Shown piece after piece: positions 60,801 to 64,000 of a stretch of DNA of 64,000 bases; position 1 is the stretch's first letter, and the number at the start of each line of letters is the position of its first letter. The position numbers and the translations under genes are program-made. This DNA is from Anaerolineaceae bacterium UBA5211 (GTDB lineage Bacteria > Chloroflexota > Anaerolineae > Anaerolineales > Anaerolineaceae), in NCBI GenBank assembly GCA_002412595.1, contig DHVJ01000015.1, positions 166,776 to 230,775 on the forward strand, read 5' to 3'. Under the pieces are notes generated by a model that was not told the DNA's origin, made no database searches, and was given only the letters and a program-made list of their open reading frames with translations.

Positions 60801-63095
60801 CTGCACAGGCGAGTTGTAATTGGCAATCTGCACGTCCGGGTGGCCTTTCAGCAATTCACGCACGGTTTCCGCGTCCCCTTTGACCGCCGCCATACTGCCG
60901 CTGTCCTGACCGGATTCAGTCGGCATGCTCATAGCCTGGCCGCGCGCGGCCGCCAGGCGCATAAAGGCCTCGTCATCCATTGCGCCGCTGGCCCATAACG
61001 CGCTCAATTCGCCGAAGCTGTGCCCGGCATAATAATCCGCCGTGAATCCGGCAGTCTGGAGCAGACGGTACACCGCCAGGCTGAAAGTCCCGATAGCCGG
61101 TTGAGCGTTCTCGGTAGCGGTCAATTTCTCTTGTTGGACTTTGCGGTCCGCGTCTGAAAAGACCGGGATGGGAAAGATGGTTTGGGTCAAAGCTGCGCGT
61201 CCGTTTTTAACAGCTTGGGCATTTGCCATTTCGAAACTTTCGCGGAAGGGCGGGAAGCTGATGGCCAGGTCTTTGCCCATGTTGACGTACTGTGAACCCT
61301 GCCCGGGGAAAAGCGCAGCGGTCTTACCTTTCACATCCATGCCGGACGCGCGGAAATAGATACCCTTGGGGTGCGTCCAGACTGTTTGATTTTGGTTCTT
61401 TTCGAGCAAACTCAGCGCTTCATTCAACAATGCACTGGCATCCTGTGCGGATTCCGCCAGAAAGCCCAGGCGTGCATATTCAGACGGGATGGTCTTCGAA
61501 GACGCATCCTGGTCCAGTTGGTTTAGCAGGTTACCGCCTTGTTCGCCTTGCAGTTGGCTGAGGGTCTGTTGGCAGGCCTGTGCCAGTTCCTGCGGGGTCG
61601 CAGCGGATAACATCACAGTGAAGGGCGCTGCTTGAATACGGGTGAAGGCATCCCCTTTGCCCTGGTATTCTTCCACGGCAATATGAAAATTGGTGCCGCC
61701 GAAGCCGAATGAGCTGACGCCCGCGCGCCGCGGGGTGCCGTCTGTTCTGCTGAACCACGGGCGTGTTTCCGTGTTCAGGTAGAATGGCGTGTTCTCGATT
61801 TCCATGGCTGGATTGGGTTGGGAAACATTGATGGTAGCCGGCAGTACCTTGTGATAAAGCGCCAGGCTGGCCTTGATCAAGCTGGCCGCGCCGGCGGCCG
61901 CTTTGGTGTGGCCGATTTGCGACTTGACGCTGCCCAGGGCAATATGCTGCTTATCGGAATTATTCTCGCCAAACACTCCCCGCATGCCCTCGAACTCGGC
62001 CGGGTCGCCGGCCATGGTGCCAGTGCCGTGGGCTTCAATCAGCCCAACCGTGCCCGGTTCGTAGCCGGCGCGTTCATAGGCACGCTTCAGGGCCTTGGCC
62101 TGCCCGCTGGGACGCGGCGCGTAAATACTCTTAAAGTTGCCGTCGCTGGAGGTACCGATTCCACGGATGACGGCGTAAATGCGGTCGTTGTCGCGCTCAG
62201 CGTCCGCCAGGCGTTTCATCACCAACATGCCGATGCCCTCACCCGAGAGCATACCGTCTGAATCCGCGCTGAAAGCGCGCAGGTGGTCGCCCTTGGAGAA
62301 AGCCGGCGTCTTGCTGAAGCACATAAAGGTCAGGATGGAATTGTCCGTGTCCACCCCGCCCGTGATCATCATATCCGCGTGTCCGAGTGCCAGTTCGCTG
62401 ACCGCCAGGTTGACCGCAGCCAGGGAACTGCCGCAGGCCGCGTCCACCACACAATTGGTGCCGCCCAGGTCCAAGCGGTTGGCGATGCGCCCCGCCACCA
62501 CGTTACCGATCGAGCCCGGGAAAGCATTTTCATTCCACGAGACATAAGCCAATTTCATTTTCTCAATGATCTCGGGGATCTCCGACTCCGGGACCGAGCT
62601 GGATTTCAACACTTTTTCCCATACCGGGTACTGCAGGCGGTTCAACAACGGTTGGATCACCTTGGAAGACATACCCACCATGCCCAGCACCACACCGGTG
62701 CGGTCCAGCACTTCGCTGTCCTTTTCGGTTATGCCCGCGTCCGCCAACGCATCGCGCGCTACCAGCAGGCCCAGTAATTGCGAAACGTCCGTAACCTCCA
62801 GAAAATTCGGCGGCAGGCCAAATTCCATCGGGTCAAATTGGATATCCGGGATGAAACCGCCGTACTTGCTGTAAGATTTATCAGGGGCCGCGGGATCGGG
62901 ATCATAATAATCTTCGACATGCCAACGGGAAGCAGGCACCTCACGCACACAGTTGAGTTCTGCCAAAATATTTTCCCAATAACGTTCCAAATTTTGCGCC
63001 TCCGGGAAAATACCGGCCATGCCGACGATGGCGATGGGGGTCGTGGAAGGTGTTTTATCCTGTAGGGTTGGATTCTTTTTCTTTTGTGTACCCAT
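57846..63095 (-). CDS. pfaA: PfaA-like multidomain synthase: KS-AT-ACP-ACP-ACP-KR structural part
   Basis: A 1749-aa megasynthase counted from the ATG at 63095 (AAGGA site; an in-frame GTG at 63101 is less likely). The KS domain (about 18-480) has Cys 221 in DAACGSS, His 356 in EAHGTGT and His 396 in SQIGHTKAA. The AT (about 590-890) has Ser 693 in GHSFGE and His 799 in MAFHTAF. Three ACPs carry DSIKR with phosphopantetheine sites Ser 1218, 1328 and 1436, joined by Ala/Pro linkers. Residues about 1500-1749 are the structural subdomain of a ketoreductase (FAGLTKSLRLEWPEV). It is the first gene of the operon. Confidence 0.94.
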   Translation of the reverse strand: MGTQKKKNPTLQDKTPSTTPIAIVGMAGIFPEAQNLERYWENILAELNCVREVPASRWHVEDYYDPDPAAPDKSYSKYGGFIPDIQFDPMEFGLPPNFLEVTDVSQLLGLLVARDALADAGITEKDSEVLDRTGVVLGMVGMSSKVIQPLLNRLQYPVWEKVLKSSSVPESEIPEIIEKMKLAYVSWNENAFPGSIGNVVAGRIANRLDLGGTNCVVDAACGSSLAAVNLAVSELALGHADMMITGGVDTDNSILTFMCFSKTPAFSKGDHLRAFSADSDGMLSGEGIGMLVMKRLADAERDNDRIYAVIRGIGTSSDGNFKSIYAPRPSGQAKALKRAYERAGYEPGTVGLIEAHGTGTMAGDPAEFEGMRGVFGENNSDKQHIALGSVKSQIGHTKAAAGAASLIKASLALYHKVLPATINVSQPNPAMEIENTPFYLNTETRPWFSRTDGTPRRAGVSSFGFGGTNFHIAVEEYQGKGDAFTRIQAAPFTVMLSAATPQELAQACQQTLSQLQGEQGGNLLNQLDQDASSKTIPSEYARLGFLAESAQDASALLNEALSLLEKNQNQTVWTHPKGIYFRASGMDVKGKTAALFPGQGSQYVNMGKDLAISFPPFRESFEMANAQAVKNGRAALTQTIFPIPVFSDADRKVQQEKLTATENAQPAIGTFSLAVYRLLQTAGFTADYYAGHSFGELSALWASGAMDDEAFMRLAAARGQAMSMPTESGQDSGSMAAVKGDAETVRELLKGHPDVQIANYNSPVQVVLAGSTQGIQDIKAVLEGAGLSVYPLKVSMAFHTAFVEHAKAPFAQAILKETFKQISGKVYSNASAQPYPAEPQAMAETLSEHMLNSVRFQEEIENIYADGGRIFIECGPKNVLSNLVKDILKDQPHEVVTLNPNPKGNSDTQFRQAVLQLRVLGFALANIDPYRVYPQEKAAKLSKVAVSLNGGLYTTEATRAKFEDALEAKKRVKQTQVTAQAIDRSLEAPAAADPAGVQMNAPKGKINSTSPVETRPMNVNNSDIEALVERLQNHQSEFLKAHQQFLQNDSASKNALQDIVKMELTLLSGQNGNGLLPADERNLALIEKQAGFISSQHSATSSAHQEYIKSQTAFTQQYAEMVQTLMGSGLAIPAAESPAAAAPAERVFLAEPEAAPVEAAVEKTPAPVPVLASAPAAAGPAPEELQRSFLAIVSEKTGYPVDMLELGMDMEADLGIDSIKRVEILGAVQEQYPELPSISADDLVELRTLEQIIGAFKAGADSNAAALSAPALNTLEEKSKPAAAPGASSIPSAEIQSAFLAIVSEKTGYPVDMLELGMDMEADLGIDSIKRVEILGAMQEQYPELPSISADDLVELRTLEQIIGAFNTTVPSGVEAGVIPTAPVAESKSASAPVPAQPAAAEIQSAFLAIVSEKTGYPVDMLELGMDMEADLGIDSIKRVEILGAMQEQYPELPGIGADELVELRTLAQIISKFSDSGAEKKSEIVKAENPAALQAEQPKVKCIASYPVVIKPLPRPDLVAFEYPQGSTLLVTDDGSKRTQALVEALQEKGLQVGLIHIGKNGKNAGAVFSDEGSAQIKRYTLATVSDEAVQTLMDQIIAENDNVVSFVHLDPGCNGSGNGKKSLDISEKNAESLKSVFLMARHLKAPLNAAAAQTRPTFLTVTQMDGQFGLNGSKSSDPYPGGFAGLTKSLRLEWPEVFCRALDIHPDVEAREAAADILEELHDADLRLTEVGYTPAGRFTVALESES
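58674..59543 (-). repeat. Three tandem ACP-coding repeats
   Basis: ACP modules lie at about 59543-59328, 59216-58998 and 58892-58674. The 20-residue stretch from LAIVSEKTGYPVDMLELGMD and the following EADLGIDSIKRVEILGA core are repeated almost unchanged, and the DNA is also highly similar. This suggests recent duplication or gene conversion. Tandem ACPs raise flux in PUFA synthases rather than adding distinct steps. Confidence 0.95.
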
Positions 63096-63403
63096 ATTCA
63101 CATCCTTGCAATCAACTTTAAGATTGTCTTTTCAATTAAGACCAAGCGGCCTTGGTGTTTTATGGGTAAACCCGACTTGGAGTAAAAAGTTGCACGGCGT
63201 CCAAACAACCCTATATAGCGCCTATTACTCGCGCACACGTGAGTTACAATAAATTTTTCGACAAAAAAGCGAAAATTGAATTTCGAGGGGGTTAGGGGCA
63301 ATCCTGGAGGGGAGGCACTTCCAAGGGGTTGCGCCGATTAATTCTTCATAAATTTAGTAAATAGAAGCCTCAGCGGTACCTGATGTAAGAGATACTTGCC
63401 TTA
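63096..63403 (-). promoter_or_regulatory. Upstream region of the lipid-synthase operon
   Basis: A gene-free stretch of about 300 bases that must hold the operon promoter. CTATATAG at 63211-63218 offers a possible -10 (TATATA) on the minus strand, but no good -35 is seen. An inverted repeat, ACTC (63227-63230) and GAGT (63241-63244) with a CACGTG core between, could be a regulator site. A small hairpin, ACCAAG-CGGC-CTTGGT (63141-63156), lies in the leader. All three assignments are tentative. Confidence 0.3.
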
Positions 63404-64000
63404 CTAAACAACAAATTCTTGTAAAACCTTGTTTATTTCCTGGTCATTTGCGGGCATGCCGGACATTTTCCACAGTCCCCATTCCTCCTGATGCACAATA
63501 CTTTCTCCCGGTAGGATCGTCTGAAGCGGGCTAAGTGTTTCCATTTCCAGCATGTTCCCATCCGTATAAACCTCAACGCTGCAGCCAAAGTCGGGATACC
63601 TGCCCTTGTCAATATAATTGAATTTCTTGATGAACAGGCTGTCTCCCATAAAATATCCGATCCAATTACTCCGGCAATCCATACCCAATTTTAGTGGAAC
63701 TTCCGCCTGCGGATCTTGGCGGATGGTAATAAACCGGTCTGAAAATGTAAGTCGTTTATCCGCAAGGTCCGTGTAAGGCCACACGCTGATGGCGTGATTT
63801 GGCTGCAATTCCTGTGGGAAAGGAATCTTTCGCGGGAGCGGGATTACAGCTTTGCCATTTGGCCGCATCATCGACAATGCCCAACCCGCTAATTCAACCG
63901 GCCACAGGCCTTGATTCGTGAGGATATGGTCAATCTTCAGGGTGTTTCCTTCTGTCTTCAGGTGAATGCGCATGCTTTTCTGTATGCAGGTGCTCGTTTC
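63404..64000 (-). CDS. Unrecognised beta-rich protein, C-terminal part (5' end beyond right edge)
   Basis: The reading frame stays open to the window edge with ETSTCIQKS preceding the first ATG at 63973, and TCIQKSMRIHLKTEGNTLKIDHILTNQGLWPVELAGWAL reads as continuous beta-strand sequence, so the gene most likely starts outside the window. The visible 198 residues resemble sugar-mutarotase-like or DUF4380-type proteins (TNQGLWPVELAGWALSMMRPNGKAVIPLP), a tentative likeness. Downstream is the lipid-operon regulatory region; a shared transcript is not indicated. Confidence 0.55.
   Translation of the reverse strand, partial: ETSTCIQKSMRIHLKTEGNTLKIDHILTNQGLWPVELAGWALSMMRPNGKAVIPLPRKIPFPQELQPNHAISVWPYTDLADKRLTFSDRFITIRQDPQAEVPLKLGMDCRSNWIGYFMGDSLFIKKFNYIDKGRYPDFGCSVEVYTDGNMLEMETLSPLQTILPGESIVHQEEWGLWKMSGMPANDQEINKVLQEFVV

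Overview
The window looks like a chromosomal segment of an anaerobic, heterotrophic bacterium. The protein style (PadR/HAAS pair, TolB-like propeller proteins behind an ECF sigma factor, BMP-type sugar or nucleoside ABC importers, an orphan PUFA-synthase-like lipid cluster) and the mixed but moderate GC content fit Chloroflexota, class Anaerolineae, best. That assignment is inference: no rRNA or other phylogenetic marker lies in the window. No tRNA, rRNA, CRISPR array, insertion sequence or prophage was recognised. Layout: 1-554 is the start of a mannose-family PTS operon (IIC cut by the left edge, IIB). 693-2083 is a PadR regulator with its HAAS membrane partner under a perfect-consensus promoter. 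2154-3740 is a nucleoside hydrolase beside a YeiL-like Crp-family regulator. 3976-5151 is a malic enzyme. 5617-6645 is a secreted CAP/LysM protein. 6716-8307 is a HigBA-type toxin-antitoxin pair whose antitoxin carries a metallopeptidase domain. 8394-11017 is a DeoR-MFS-HAD sugar operon. 11097-16987 holds a YbaN-like protein, an ABC exporter, a three-gene oxidoreductase operon (FMN enzyme, VOC protein, AroE-like) and an MBL-fold hydrolase. 17088-19162 is mntR-mntH with a visible metal-regulator box. 19424-23628 is a compact cellulose-synthase-like locus (envelope protein, GT2 with PilZ, GH5). 23708-34949 is a ten-gene carbohydrate locus: GntR regulator, BMP-type lipoprotein, double ATPase, two permeases, two PfkB kinases, two SIS proteins and a BtpA-like protein. 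35268-38801 holds assorted small genes, including a CrtO-like acyltransferase. 38969-46491 is an ECF sigma factor followed by three large related envelope proteins. 46541-47110 is a cyclase-family hydrolase. 47231-63095 is a nine-gene minus-strand operon for a specialised fatty acyl or polyketide lipid. 63404-64000 is the 3' part of an unrecognised gene. How the genes work together: the lipid operon carries the parts of a polyunsaturated-fatty-acid-type synthase (KS-AT-ACPx3-KR part, KR-DH, AT, DH-DH, enoyl reductase, phosphopantetheinyl transferase) together with its own three-gene biotin-dependent acyl-CoA carboxylase. Extender-unit supply, carrier activation and chain building are therefore encoded in one transcription unit. 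A second ketosynthase/chain-length-factor protein, usual in PfaC, is absent from the window. The ten-gene carbohydrate locus encodes uptake, phosphorylation and isomerase/deglycase-type steps for an unidentified, possibly nitrogen-containing, sugar. These two loci are the strongest candidates for undescribed biology.
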